64,000 nt of DNA from JAGHKQ01 sp041920565 (GTDB lineage: Bacteria > Bacillota > Bacilli > Bacillales > Bacillaceae_G). Made by a program: the position numbers and the translations under genes. The stretch's first letter is position 1; each line of letters begins with the position of its first letter. The stretch covers positions 91,372 through 155,371 of the forward strand of contig JBHGXS010000068.1 of assembly GCA_041920565.1 (NCBI GenBank), written 5' to 3'. Positions 8,184-17,035 of this stretch are shown here, in pieces. Below the pieces are notes generated by a model. It had not been told where the DNA came from, made no database searches, and saw nothing but the letters and a program-made list of their open reading frames with translations.

Positions 8184-8449
8184 TATTCAATCATTCCTTT
8201 TTGATGAAGTCGTTCTTTTAATCGTTCATGCTCTTCACGCAATTTTATGTAATCATGCACTACGTTGACGGCTGTAAGCACCGCCAGTTTATTTATATCA
8301 AGAGACGGATTCTTCGCATTAATTTCACGCATTTTATCATCAACAATCGCGGCTACCATGCGAATATGGCTTGTACTTTCATCGCCTACGATCGAGTATT
8401 GTTGTCCATATATATCAACGGTGATTCGTTTTCTGTTTTGTTGTGACAA
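8183..8449 (-). CDS. zapA: Cell division protein ZapA
   Basis: Small cytosolic protein that bundles and stabilises FtsZ filaments. The sequence carries the family pattern RITVDIYGQQYSIVG at the start and the central block VDDKMREINAKNPSLDINKL, ending in a Glu/Lys-rich coiled coil. I chose the TTG at 8447-8449 because GGAGGA lies seven bases upstream; the longer frame beginning at 8464 would run through that ribosome site. This gives 88 residues, close to the 85 of B. subtilis. It heads the zapA-yshB pair. Confidence 0.9.
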   Translation of the reverse strand: MSQQNRKRITVDIYGQQYSIVGDESTSHIRMVAAIVDDKMREINAKNPSLDINKLAVLTAVNVVHDYIKLREEHERLKERLHQKGMIE

Positions 8450-8576
8450 AGCACTGTCCTCCAATCAACATACAAAATCCTAAATGTAATCATACCATGA
8501 AAAAACGGTATATGGAAAGATTAACACCATTTCGATATGATTAAAAGTAGAAGTCCAAAATGAAGGAGCGAATATT

Positions 8577-9506
8577 TTGTCAAATCACGTCGTATTGAAA
8601 GTAAACACGTCTACTATAGAAAAAATGAAAGCTTATTATGAATCCTCCCTGCAGCCGAAAGTGCCTCAGGGTGGTGTTTTTACCGCCAAGGTTCCAGGTT
8701 GTACCATTACCGCTTACAAATCGGGAAAAGTCATGTTTCAAGGAGCAGCTTCCGGGCAAGAAGCAAATCGCTGGGACACAGGAGACGATGCTCCAACCAC
8801 TCCAAAACCAAAACAAACAACACTGTATACTCCGCCTGTTTCTATCAGCAGTATGTCCATTATCGGGTCGGATGAAGTCGGAACCGGAGATTATTTCGGA
8901 CCGATTACAGTTGTTGCAGTTTACGCAGATAAAACTCAAATTCCTTTATTGAAGGAGCTCGGTGTAAAAGATTCGAAAAACTTAAATGATGAGCAAATTA
9001 AAAAAATTGCCAAGGATCTTCTTGCCGTCGTTCCTTACAGCTTGCTTACCTTACATAATGAAAAATACAATGAGCTGCAGCAAAGGGGAATGAATCAAGG
9101 ACAAATAAAAGCATGGCTTCATAATCAGGCCATCCGAAAAGTGTTGGAGAAAATCAGCCCGAAGACACCTGAAGCGATCTTGATTGACCAATTTGTGCAA
9201 CCGGAAACCTACTATAAATATTTAGAGAAGCAAAAAGAAGTACAGCGGGAAAACGTCTACTTTTCTACAAAAGGAGAAAGCGTTCATGTTGCGGTTGCAG
9301 CAGCCTCCATTTTAGCCCGGTATGCGTTTGTAAAACAGTTTGATGAATTAAGCAAGAAGGCAGGCTTCCCTTTACCAAAAGGCGCCGGCGCGCAAGTAGA
9401 TGTTGCTGCAGCAAAGCTGATTAAAAAATATGGAGAAGGATGTTTGAAAGAGTTTACGAAGCTGCATTTTGCGAATACGGAGAAAGCAAAGCGGCTTGCA
9501 AAATAG
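8577..9506 (+). CDS. rnhC: Ribonuclease HIII
   Basis: Removes RNA from RNA/DNA hybrids, including R-loops and lagging-strand primers. The N-terminal TBP-like substrate-binding domain covers about residues 1-80. The catalytic RNase HII/HIII fold starts at IIGSDEVGTGDYFGPI (about 99-113), with further acidic residues in LGVKDSKNL and ILIDQF, and the GESVHVAVAAASILARY block at about 230. The TTG start at 8577 has AAGGAG at suitable spacing. Length of 309 is typical. It is divergent from zapA, as in other Bacillus genomes. Confidence 0.95.
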   Translation: MSNHVVLKVNTSTIEKMKAYYESSLQPKVPQGGVFTAKVPGCTITAYKSGKVMFQGAASGQEANRWDTGDDAPTTPKPKQTTLYTPPVSISSMSIIGSDEVGTGDYFGPITVVAVYADKTQIPLLKELGVKDSKNLNDEQIKKIAKDLLAVVPYSLLTLHNEKYNELQQRGMNQGQIKAWLHNQAIRKVLEKISPKTPEAILIDQFVQPETYYKYLEKQKEVQRENVYFSTKGESVHVAVAAASILARYAFVKQFDELSKKAGFPLPKGAGAQVDVAAAKLIKKYGEGCLKEFTKLHFANTEKAKRLAK

Positions 9507-9509
9507 ATC

Positions 9510-9540
9510 AGAACCGGCATGTTGACCGGTTCTTCTTTTA
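9510..9540 (+). terminator. Terminator of rnhC
   Basis: AGAACCGG, a seven-base loop, CCGGTTCT, then TCTTTT, immediately after the rnhC stop. Confidence 0.85.
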
Positions 9541-9585
9541 AATCCTATTTGTTTTCTTCATTAAAAAATAAAGGGGATATGTTGA

Positions 9586-9879
9586 ATGATACTTGAAGCG
9601 GTAATGTTACATGTAAAAGACGGGATGGAACACGAATTTGAAGCTGCATTTAAAGAAGCTTCTGCGATTATTTCATCTATGAGCGGCTATATTTCGCATA
9701 CGCTCCATAAATGTATAGAAGTAGAGAGAAAATACTTGCTGCTAGTAGAATGGGAAACGCTGGAAGATCACACCATCGGATTTCTCACTTCCCAAGAATA
9801 TCAAGAATGGAAACAATTACTTCATCACTTTTACGAGCCGTTTCCAATCGTGGAGCATTTCGAAAACATTCCTCTATAA
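9586..9879 (+). CDS. Antibiotic biosynthesis monooxygenase (ABM) domain protein
   Basis: A 97-residue single-domain protein with the ABM ferredoxin-like pattern: MILEAVMLHVKDG, a helix rich in FEAAFKEA, GYISHTLHKC, YLLLVEWE and FLTSQEYQEW. Small ABM proteins often act as dimers on quinones, haem or polyketide-like substrates, but the substrate here is unknown. The ATG follows AAAGGGG. It stands alone between the rnhC terminator and a dispersed repeat, so context gives no further clue. Confidence 0.75.
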   Translation: MILEAVMLHVKDGMEHEFEAAFKEASAIISSMSGYISHTLHKCIEVERKYLLLVEWETLEDHTIGFLTSQEYQEWKQLLHHFYEPFPIVEHFENIPL

Positions 9880-10125
9880 GAAAAACTGATCATGGGTAAT
9901 ATAATTCGTACTTTCTCTGTTCCAGCCCATCCAAGAATTGTACGGAAATGATAATAATTGTACCAAATTTAAATGAATTGCACCGAAATCTCATACAATT
10001 GCACCATTTTCAAATTAATTGCGCCAAATCAAAGAACAATTGCACCAAACACAAGATGATTTGTTTCCATAGAAAAAACGCTACAAAGTTGCTCACTGTG
10101 GGAGATCCCAAGAGTTATATTATTG
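9880..10125. repeat. Dispersed intergenic repeat, family A, copy 1
   Basis: A gene-free stretch that matches 32293-32500 in blocks, in the same order: AAGAAAAACTGA then CA.GGGTAA, TTCCAGC.CATCCAAG, AATTG.ACG followed by AATTG.ACCAAA, TTCATA/TTCCATA followed by AAAAAAC, and a GC-richer right end. Inside this copy the motif AATTGYACC (one copy reads AATTGCGCC) recurs six times at about 20-base spacing between 9936 and 10054, whereas copy 2 has only two. No reading frame of note is present. Confidence 0.75.
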
Positions 10126-10158
10126 AAAAAAGCAGCCCTCAACCAAGGGCTGCTTTCT
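10126..10158 (-). terminator. Terminator of pheST
   Basis: Minus strand AAAGCAGCCC, loop, GGGCTGCTTTTTT just after the pheT stop. Confidence 0.9.
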
Positions 10159-10161
10159 CTA

Positions 10162-12582
10162 TTATTTACGCAACTGGGCGCCGAATTTTTCTTCCACTGC
10201 TTTTAATACATTGTTGTGGGCCGCTGTCACTTCTTCGTCTGTTAATGTGCGTTCAGGGTCGAAGTAGCGAAGCGAGAATGCAAGGGATTTCTTGCCTTCT
10301 TCCATCTTTTCGCCTTCATATAAGTCAAACAGCGTTACTTCTTTCAATAACTCGCCGCCTGCTTCCACAATTGTCGCACGGATATCGCCTGCTACTGCAG
10401 CTTTATCCACTACAAGCGCCATGTCACGAGTCATGGACGGGAAGCGAGGAATGCTTGTGTAACGCACTTCTTCTACGTCGGCTTGGAACAGCTTGCCTAA
10501 CGAAAGCTCGAAGATATACGTTTCTTTAATATCCAACTCTTTTTGCACTTCCGGATGCACTTGGCCGACAAAGCCGATTTCTTCGCCTTCTAGTACGATG
10601 CTTGCCGTACGTCCCGGATGCATGCCATCCTTCTTCGCAGCTTTGTATGCCACTTTGTTCGTTACTCCCAACAGTTCAAATAAACCGTCTAGCACTCCCT
10701 TGATGACATAGAAGTCAACTGCTTTCTTTTCGCCTTGCCATGGATGATGAAGAACTAAACCAGTCATCGCTCCCGCTAAATGCTGTTGTTCTCTTGGCTG
10801 TTCATTTTCGGATGTCGGAACGAATACAGATCCGATTTCGTATAAAGCCACATTCTCAATTTTACGGTTATTATTATACGCTACCGCATCCAGCAAGTGA
10901 GGAAGCAAGCTTAAACGAAGCTGGCTGCGATCTTCGCTCATCGGCAATGCCAAGCGGACAGGCTCTTTCTCTGCCCCTTGCAATGCATATTGTTTTGCCT
11001 TGCTTGCGCTTGTTAAAGAATATGTGATTGCCTCATAAAGACCCGCACCTTCTAAGTAACGGCGCACTTTACGGCGTTTTGCTTGGTTCTCTGTTAAACG
11101 TCCGCGCGTCGTTTCTGCAACTGGAAGCGTCGCCGGAATATGGTCGTAGCCATATAAACGGCCTACTTCTTCTACTAAATCCTCCGGAATGGTAATATCT
11201 GGTCTTCGCGTCGGTACATGTACTTGGAATGTTCCTTCTACTTCTGTGTACGGGAATTTTAAGTTATTGAAAATTTCCGCTACTTCTTGAGCTGTAATTG
11301 CTGTACCTAATACACTGTTAATTTTATCAACAGACACAGAAACCGTTGTTTCCTCTAAACGAAGGTTATCTACTTCGACGACTCCTTCTAACGCTTCGCC
11401 GCCGGCATATTTTGCCATTAAAGCAGCTGCACGCTGTACTGCTTCAAATGTACGTGTTGGGTCGATTCCTTTTTCAAAGCGGGCACTGGATTCACTGCGC
11501 AATCCTAAATCTTTGGAAGCTTTGCGAACCGTTGCGCCTGTAAAATAAGCAGACTCGATTAATACATTTACAGTATCCGCATCTACTTCAGAGTTTGCTC
11601 CGCCCATCACACCGGCAACTGCCACCGCTTTTTTGCCGTTTGTAATAACAAGATGATCCGCTTGTAATGTGCGCTCGTTGCCGTCCAATGTTTCAATGAT
11701 TTCTCCTTCTTCGGCAAGACGGACTACGATTTCTTTTGAGCCGAGTTTATCGTAATCAAACGCATGAAGCGGTTGACCGTATTCCATTAAGATGTAGTTT
11801 GTGATATCTACCACGTTGTTGATTGGGCGAACCCCCGCTGCCATTAAACGTGTTTGCATCCAAATTGGAGAAGGACCGATTTTCACGTTTTTCACCATTT
11901 TGGCGATATACAACGGATTTTGCTCCGGCGCATCTACCGTTACACGGATATAATCAGACGTTTTTTCTTCAATTTCCTTCAGTTCAACTGCAGGACGCTT
12001 CACTTCGCGTCCTAAAATGGCTGCAACCTCATATGCTACGCCTAACATATTTAAGCAGTCCGCACGGTTTGGCGTTAAGCCAAGCTCCAGCACCTCATCA
12101 TGAAGGTTTAACAGCTCCAATGCGTCCGCTCCTACTTCTACATCGCTTGGAAATACGAAAATTCCTTCTGCGTAGTCCTTTGCAATGACTTTTGATTCAA
12201 TGCCAAGCTCTTGCAGAGAACAAATCATTCCTTGTGATACTTCGCCGCGAAGCTTCGCTTTTTTAATTTTAAAATTACCTGGCAGCACTGCGCCGATTTT
12301 AGCAACAGCGACTTTTTGCCCTTTTGCTACGTTCTTTGCTCCGCAAATGATTTGCAGCGGATCTTCTTCGCCTACATCGACAAGGCATTTGCTTAACTTG
12401 TCAGCTTCTGGATGCTTTTCGCACTCTAATACGTGGCCGACAACAACACCGCTGACACCTTTATTTAATACTTCAATGCCTTCTACTTCAATGCCGCTCT
12501 TCGTAATTTTATCAGCCAATTCAGACGCCGTAATCCCGTCTAAATCTACATATTCTTGTAACCATCTGTATGATACGAACAT
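10162..12582 (-). CDS. pheT: Phenylalanine--tRNA ligase beta subunit
   Basis: Beta chain of the alpha2-beta2 phenylalanyl-tRNA synthetase; it binds tRNA and edits mischarged Tyr-tRNA. The 806-residue protein shows the N-terminal EMAP/Trbp111-like tRNA-binding domain (about 40-150, KIGAVLPGNFKIKKAKLRG), the B3/4 editing region (LGLTPNRADCLN, MEYGQPLHAFDYDKL), the B5 domain at about 405-480 and a C-terminal anticodon-binding domain (about 710-806, RYTSIPRFPSMTRDMAL, LRYFDPERTLTDEEV). The ATG follows GGGAGGAGATAACC. It lies 18 bases behind pheS in one T-box-controlled operon. Confidence 0.96.
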   Translation of the reverse strand: MFVSYRWLQEYVDLDGITASELADKITKSGIEVEGIEVLNKGVSGVVVGHVLECEKHPEADKLSKCLVDVGEEDPLQIICGAKNVAKGQKVAVAKIGAVLPGNFKIKKAKLRGEVSQGMICSLQELGIESKVIAKDYAEGIFVFPSDVEVGADALELLNLHDEVLELGLTPNRADCLNMLGVAYEVAAILGREVKRPAVELKEIEEKTSDYIRVTVDAPEQNPLYIAKMVKNVKIGPSPIWMQTRLMAAGVRPINNVVDITNYILMEYGQPLHAFDYDKLGSKEIVVRLAEEGEIIETLDGNERTLQADHLVITNGKKAVAVAGVMGGANSEVDADTVNVLIESAYFTGATVRKASKDLGLRSESSARFEKGIDPTRTFEAVQRAAALMAKYAGGEALEGVVEVDNLRLEETTVSVSVDKINSVLGTAITAQEVAEIFNNLKFPYTEVEGTFQVHVPTRRPDITIPEDLVEEVGRLYGYDHIPATLPVAETTRGRLTENQAKRRKVRRYLEGAGLYEAITYSLTSASKAKQYALQGAEKEPVRLALPMSEDRSQLRLSLLPHLLDAVAYNNNRKIENVALYEIGSVFVPTSENEQPREQQHLAGAMTGLVLHHPWQGEKKAVDFYVIKGVLDGLFELLGVTNKVAYKAAKKDGMHPGRTASIVLEGEEIGFVGQVHPEVQKELDIKETYIFELSLGKLFQADVEEVRYTSIPRFPSMTRDMALVVDKAAVAGDIRATIVEAGGELLKEVTLFDLYEGEKMEEGKKSLAFSLRYFDPERTLTDEEVTAAHNNVLKAVEEKFGAQLRK

Positions 12583-12600
12583 TGGTTATCTCCTCCCTTA

Positions 12601-13635
12601 TTACACTCGTTTAAATTGCTGCAAGAAACGAACGTCGTTTGTATAGAAATGGCGGATGTCATCTACGCCGTATTTTAACATTGCAATACGCTCAGGACCC
12701 ATTCCAAATGCGAAGCCTTGATACTTTTCAGGATCGTATCCTGCCATGCGCAGTACGTTTGGATGCACCATGCCCGCTCCTAAAATTTCAATCCAGCCTG
12801 TGCCTTTGCAAGTGCCGCATCCTTTTCCGCCGCACATCATGCAGGAAATATCCATCTCAACGGATGGCTCCGTGAACGGGAAGAAGCTTGGACGAAGGCG
12901 AATTTCGCGTTCTTCACCAAACATTTTTTTCGCAAATGTTTGCAGCGTTCCTTTTAGATCGCTCATGCGGATGTTTTCATCAATCACAAGACCCTCGATT
13001 TGCATGAATTGGTGAGAGTGTGTCGCATCGTCATCGTCGCGGCGATATACTTTACCCGGGCAAATGATTTTAATCGGACCTTTTCCTTCATGCTTTTCCA
13101 TTGTTCTTGCTTGCACCGGAGATGTGTGAGTACGAAGCAAAATTTCTTCTGTAATGTAGAAAGAGTCCTGCATGTCGCGAGCCGGGTGACCTTTTGGCAA
13201 GTTCAATGCTTCGAAGTTGTAGTAATCTTGCTCTACTTCCGGACCTTCTGCAATTTCATAGCCCATTCCGATAAATAAATCTTCAATTTCTTCGATTACC
13301 GCTGTTAACGGATGATGGCAGCCGGTTTGAATCGGACGTCCCGGCAACGTCACGTCAATTGTTTCAGACGCCAATTTTTTCTCGATTTCCGCTTTTTCCA
13401 GCTGCTCCATTTTTGCTTCCAGCTGCTTTTGAATCGCTTCGCGCACCTCGTTTACTAAAGCTCCCATACGAGGACGCTCTTCAGCGGACAATTTGCCCAT
13501 GCCGCGCAATACTTCTGTAATCGGACCTTTTTTTCCTAAATACGCGACGCGAACGTCATTCAATACCTTTACGTCGTCAGAAGCTTCAATTTTGCTAAGA
13601 GCTTCTTGCTGCAACTCTTTTAAACGTGCTTCCAT
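12601..13635 (-). CDS. pheS: Phenylalanine--tRNA ligase alpha subunit
   Basis: Catalytic alpha chain of phenylalanyl-tRNA synthetase, class II. After an N-terminal coiled coil (residues 1-90) the synthetase core is clear: DMQDSFYI near 155, the motif 2 region HSHQFMQIEGLVID at about 208-221, a Cys-rich loop CMMCGGKGCGTCKGTGW, and motif 3 FGMGPERIAMLKYG near 320. Length of 344 is normal. The ATG follows AGGAGG. Expression is controlled by the upstream T-box leader. Confidence 0.97.
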   Translation of the reverse strand: MEARLKELQQEALSKIEASDDVKVLNDVRVAYLGKKGPITEVLRGMGKLSAEERPRMGALVNEVREAIQKQLEAKMEQLEKAEIEKKLASETIDVTLPGRPIQTGCHHPLTAVIEEIEDLFIGMGYEIAEGPEVEQDYYNFEALNLPKGHPARDMQDSFYITEEILLRTHTSPVQARTMEKHEGKGPIKIICPGKVYRRDDDDATHSHQFMQIEGLVIDENIRMSDLKGTLQTFAKKMFGEEREIRLRPSFFPFTEPSVEMDISCMMCGGKGCGTCKGTGWIEILGAGMVHPNVLRMAGYDPEKYQGFAFGMGPERIAMLKYGVDDIRHFYTNDVRFLQQFKRV

Positions 13636-13689
13636 GTTTACAAACCTCCTATTTTTACATATGGTTGTGATTTGACTCTCAAGGGAGTC

Positions 13690-13945
13690 GACAAATAAAA
13701 AAACCCCATCCCAAAAAGGGACGAGGTTATCTTCGCGGTACCACCCTAATTAGCAGAACGAGTCTGCTCACTTCATTGGTTTAACGGTTTCTAGCCGGAA
13801 TGCCTTTACATTTACATGGTCCTGGCATCAACTCCAGAGGTGAATTCACTTGCTTCTACCATAAAAATGCTTTCAGTCTCCGACATTTTCTCCCTGAATG
13901 GCGAGTGACAAGCTACTCTTCTCTATCATCGTTTTTTCATTATTT
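13690..13945 (-). promoter_or_regulatory. T-box leader of pheST (tRNA-Phe responsive)
   Basis: On the minus strand the leader contains an AGTGA bulge-type sequence with a TTC (Phe) codon in the specifier region (around 13835-13850), the T-box core GGGTGGTACCGCG (13734-13746), and a terminator stem CCTCGTCCC/GGGATGGGG followed by seven T (13697-13730). Uncharged tRNA-Phe should stabilise the antiterminator and allow pheST transcription. Confidence 0.92.
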
Positions 13946-13956
13946 AACTTTTTATT

Positions 13957-13985
13957 ATTATAGAGAGTTTTTTTTCAATTGGCAA
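13957..13985 (-). promoter_or_regulatory. Sigma-A promoter of the pheST T-box transcript
   Basis: Minus strand TTGCCA (13980-13985), 17 bases, TATAAT (13957-13962). The -35 box lies within the last codons of the upstream rRNA methyltransferase gene. Confidence 0.75.
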
Positions 13986-14742
13986 CCTGAGTTCGTAAAT
14001 AATATGTTAAAATCCCTGCAGCTACGGATACATTTAAAGATTCTGCCTGCCCGTAAATCGGAATATACAGGTTTGTATCACATGCAGCCAGCAATTCTTC
14101 CCGCACGCCGTTCCCTTCATTTCCGACCAGAAGAGCAAATGCTCCTGTGGGCTGCACTTCATGATACGGAACTGCATCTTTTAAAGAAGTGCCATATACA
14201 GGAACTCCGTTTTCTTTTAGCTGCCTAATCCAATCTGCTAACTTTCCTTTTATAATAGGAAGATGAAAAACAGCTCCCTGAGTAGAGCGAAGAACTTTGC
14301 TGTTGTATACATCCACGCAGCCTTCTCCTAAAATTACAGCGTCGATCCCGGCTGCATCTGCCGTACGAATAATGGTACCGAGATTTCCCGGATCCTGTAC
14401 ACCGTCAAGCAGCAGAAATTTGCCGTTTTTCAGCAGAACTCTCTGATTTTCGTTTTTCTCACAAACAGCCGCAATCCCCTGCGGGGTTTCTGTGTCGCTG
14501 ATGGCTTCCATTATGTATGGAGACACCACATATATTTCTATATTGTCGACATTCCAATCGGTTGGAAGGACTGTTTCTTCGCTTACGATTAACTCCTGAA
14601 TCAGATCCTTCTTCTTTAACGCTTCCTCTACAAGATGAAAGCCTTCAATAAGAAATTTGCCGATTTTATCGCGCTCTTTCTTCATATGAAGCTTTTTCCA
14701 TTGCTTTACTCTTGGGTTTTGAATTGAATCAATTTTTTTCAT
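13975..14742 (-). CDS. ysgA: SpoU-family RNA 2'-O-methyltransferase (YsgA-like)
   Basis: TrmH/SpoU methyltransferase with a C-terminal knotted SAM-binding fold, likely modifying 23S rRNA (the B. subtilis YsgA counterpart; exact target not assigned here). An N-terminal substrate-binding domain spans about residues 1-100. Motif 1 is LLDGVQDPGNLGTIIRTADAAG (about 111-132), motif 2 ALLVGNEGNGV (about 205) and motif 3 IPIYGQAESLNVSVAAGIL (about 229-247), all intact. The ATG follows GGAAAG. Length of 255 fits the family. Confidence 0.88.
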   Translation of the reverse strand: MKKIDSIQNPRVKQWKKLHMKKERDKIGKFLIEGFHLVEEALKKKDLIQELIVSEETVLPTDWNVDNIEIYVVSPYIMEAISDTETPQGIAAVCEKNENQRVLLKNGKFLLLDGVQDPGNLGTIIRTADAAGIDAVILGEGCVDVYNSKVLRSTQGAVFHLPIIKGKLADWIRQLKENGVPVYGTSLKDAVPYHEVQPTGAFALLVGNEGNGVREELLAACDTNLYIPIYGQAESLNVSVAAGILTYYLRTQVAN

Positions 14743-14918
14743 AGGACTTTCCTTTCTTTCTTAACCTTTCCTCATTATAGCCTAACTCGCATACATATTT
14801 ACAAAAAAAATAACGGAAACTATTCGTAAAGTGAAACTTCCATCCGTGCGGTTTTCTTCATAATAAAGGCTGCACCGATGAGGATTCATCATTTTATTAC
14901 ATAAAAGAGGTGTGCAGG

Positions 14919-15131
14919 ATGAGTTTTAATTTACGCGGTGCCGTTATCGCAAACGTAACAGGCAATTCTCAGCAAGAATTAGAAGCAACAATTGTGGATG
15001 CGATTCAAAGCGGGGAAGAAAAAATGCTTCCAGGTCTTGGTGTATTATTTGAAGTCATTTGGAATAATTCCAGCGCAGATGAAAAGCATGAAATGCTGGC
15101 TACATTAGAAAGTGCATTAAAAAAGAGCTAA
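14919..15131 (+). CDS. sspI: Small acid-soluble spore protein I
   Basis: SspI is a minor spore-core protein made in the forespore. The 70-residue product reads MSFNLRGAVIANVTGN and then contains TIVDAIQSGEEKMLPGLGV, which is diagnostic for SspI. I use the ATG at 14919 with GAGG upstream rather than the in-frame GTG nine bases earlier. A forespore (sigma-G) promoter is expected, but I could not assign one convincingly. It is a monocistronic gene with its own terminator. Confidence 0.95.
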   Translation: MSFNLRGAVIANVTGNSQQELEATIVDAIQSGEEKMLPGLGVLFEVIWNNSSADEKHEMLATLESALKKS

Positions 15132-15156
15132 GGGCATCCACCTTAGCTCTTTTTAT
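15122..15156 (+). terminator. Terminator of sspI
   Basis: GAGCTAAGG, loop, CCTTAGCTC followed by TTTTT. The sspI stop codon lies inside the stem. Confidence 0.92.
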
Positions 15157-15173
15157 GCTTTGTCTGGCTTTCA

Positions 15174-16259
15174 TCAATCAAAAGTAATTTTGTTTACCGC
15201 ATCCGCGTCTAAACACTTGATTACTTCCACAATTAACTTCACAGCGTTTTCATAGTCGTCGCGGTGAAGCATGGAAGAGTGAGAATGAATGTAACGGGTC
15301 GCAATTCCGATAGATAAGGACGGAACACCGTTCATGGACACATGAATCGCACCGGAATCTGTACCGCCGCCTGGGATTGCGTCGTATTGGTAAGGGATAT
15401 TTAATTCATCCGCTACTCCCACGACAAAGTCGCGAAGGCCTTTGTGGGATACCATGGATGCATCGTATAACACGATTTGCGGACCGTTGCCCATTTTTCC
15501 TTGTGCTTCTTTTTCCGTAACGCCCGGTGTATCTCCTGCAATGCCCACATCCACGGAGAATGCAATATCAGGCTGAATGTAGTTTGCAGATGTTTTCGCT
15601 CCGCGAAGGCCTACTTCCTCTTGCACCGTTCCTACACCGTATACGATGTTTGGATGCTTTTGATCTTTTAATTGCTTTAACACGTCAATTGCAATCGCAC
15701 AGCCGATCCGGTTGTCCCACGCTTTGGCAAGAAGCATTTTTTCATTTTTCATCACTTGGAATTCAAAGTAAGGAACCACTTGGTCCCCCGGACGGACGCC
15801 CCATTCCATCGCTTCTTCTTTGCTGGAAGCGCCGATGTCAATGAACATATCTTTAATGTCTACCGGCTTTTTGCGCGCTTCAGCCGGTAAGATATGCGGC
15901 GGCTTAGAGCCGATTACGCCGGTAATGTCACCGTTCTTCGTAACGATTGTTACACGTTGCGCCAGCATGACTTGAGACCACCAGCCGCCAACTGTTTGGA
16001 AGCGCAGGAATCCTTTATCATCGATTTGCGTCACCATGAAGCCGACTTCGTCTAAGTGGCCGGCAACCATAATTTTTGGCCCGTTGGCATCACCCACCTT
16101 TTTCGCCACTAAGCTTCCAAGGTTATCCGTCGTTACTTCATCTGCGTATGGAGCTATGTATTTTTTCATCACTTCACGAGGCTCGCGCTCATTGCCCGCA
16201 ACCCCTTTTGCGTCTGTCAATTCTTTTAACATGGCTAACGTGCTGTCTAATTGGGTCAT
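15174..16259 (-). CDS. ysdC: M42-family metallopeptidase (YsdC-like)
   Basis: Cytosolic cobalt/zinc aminopeptidase of the M42 (tetrahedral aminopeptidase, glutamyl aminopeptidase) family. Metal and catalytic residues are visible: VAGHLDEVGFMV (about 65-76), KAWDNRIGCAIA (about 179-190), the catalytic pair in VQEEVGLRGA (about 213-222), SVDVGIAGDTPG (about 236-247) and a late HSHSSMLHRDD (about 327-337). Length of 361 is the same as B. subtilis YsdC. The ATG follows GGAGGTACG. Confidence 0.93.
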   Translation of the reverse strand: MTQLDSTLAMLKELTDAKGVAGNEREPREVMKKYIAPYADEVTTDNLGSLVAKKVGDANGPKIMVAGHLDEVGFMVTQIDDKGFLRFQTVGGWWSQVMLAQRVTIVTKNGDITGVIGSKPPHILPAEARKKPVDIKDMFIDIGASSKEEAMEWGVRPGDQVVPYFEFQVMKNEKMLLAKAWDNRIGCAIAIDVLKQLKDQKHPNIVYGVGTVQEEVGLRGAKTSANYIQPDIAFSVDVGIAGDTPGVTEKEAQGKMGNGPQIVLYDASMVSHKGLRDFVVGVADELNIPYQYDAIPGGGTDSGAIHVSMNGVPSLSIGIATRYIHSHSSMLHRDDYENAVKLIVEVIKCLDADAVNKITFD

Positions 16260-16325
16260 CTTTCGTACCTCCTTTTTTCACCATCTCTTCAATTATACAG
16301 GAGTTATCAGAAATATACAAAATTT

Positions 16326-16368
16326 GCTCATAAAAAAACAGCAGTGCTGTTTCACTGCTGTTTTTAAA
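16326..16368 (-). terminator. Terminator after the dUTPase gene
   Basis: Minus strand AAAACAGCAGTG, loop, CACTGCTGTTTTTTT. The stem is A/T-flanked on both sides and could act in both directions. Confidence 0.85.
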
Positions 16369-16387
16369 ATCTATGAATCTCTTAAAA

Positions 16388-16879
16388 TTAATAGCCTTGC
16401 GTTTGGCGTGCATGATTCACTTCGTTTTTCGCCAAATACGCTCCTTCGATATCTTCTTCCGTAAATTCCAATGCTTGGCCTAAACGAAGATAGCCGGTAA
16501 ACATTTCAATGTAGTTTGTAATGGACGGCTGCTCTCTGAAACGGTTGATTTTCGCATACACATCCAAGAAAATTTCTACTGTTGTTTTCGGCGTTTGCGC
16601 ACATTTGTAGAATAAGAAGTTTTTATCAATTCCCAAGTCGATTCCGATGGATAAAATGAAGTGCAATCCATCTACATACTCTTCTAAAATGACTTGACGC
16701 TCGGAAGACGGTTTGTTGCTCCAATATTTGAAGCAGCGTGTTTCGTTTGCCAATTCACCCACTTCAACAAGAAGTGCCAGCATTTTTTCTTTCAATAATT
16801 TTTTCGGTTCTAAGTTATGTTCACGCAAAATACGCTCATCTAATTCTCGTTGTAACTTAAATAGATGAAGTAAATCCAT
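16388..16879 (-). CDS. Dimeric dUTP diphosphatase (all-alpha NTP pyrophosphatase family)
   Basis: Hydrolyses dUTP to dUMP and pyrophosphate, keeping uracil out of DNA. The 163-residue protein belongs to the dUTPase_2 group of the MazG-like superfamily. The metal-binding helices are visible: LLVEVGELANETRCFKYW (about 36-53) with its E..E pair, and ILEEYVDGLHFILSIGIDLG (about 65-84) with the E..D pair. It is not the trimeric beta-barrel dUTPase. The ATG follows TTAGGAGGC. It is single, with its own terminator. Confidence 0.85.
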   Translation of the reverse strand: MDLLHLFKLQRELDERILREHNLEPKKLLKEKMLALLVEVGELANETRCFKYWSNKPSSERQVILEEYVDGLHFILSIGIDLGIDKNFLFYKCAQTPKTTVEIFLDVYAKINRFREQPSITNYIEMFTGYLRLGQALEFTEEDIEGAYLAKNEVNHARQTQGY

Positions 16880-16995
16880 TATTCATGCCTCCTAAATTCG
16901 ACATGAGACCATTATAACAACGGAGGTCGGATGAGAAAAGATGATTTATATAAAAAACATAAACTTATGTTTTGGCTAAAGTGGAAAAAACAAAC

Positions 16996-17030
16996 AAAAA
17001 ATCCTTAAGGTATACACCCTAAGGATTTAC
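16996..17030 (-). terminator. Terminator of infC-rpmI-rplT
   Basis: Minus strand AAATCCTTAGGG, loop, CCTTAAGGATTTTTT just after the rplT stop. Confidence 0.9.
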
Positions 17031-17035
17031 GTTCA

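Noticed and set aside
8450..8464. Upstream TTG start of zapA at 8464
   Set aside because: The five extra codons contain the GGAGGA ribosome site; the TTG at 8449 is correctly spaced and gives the normal length.
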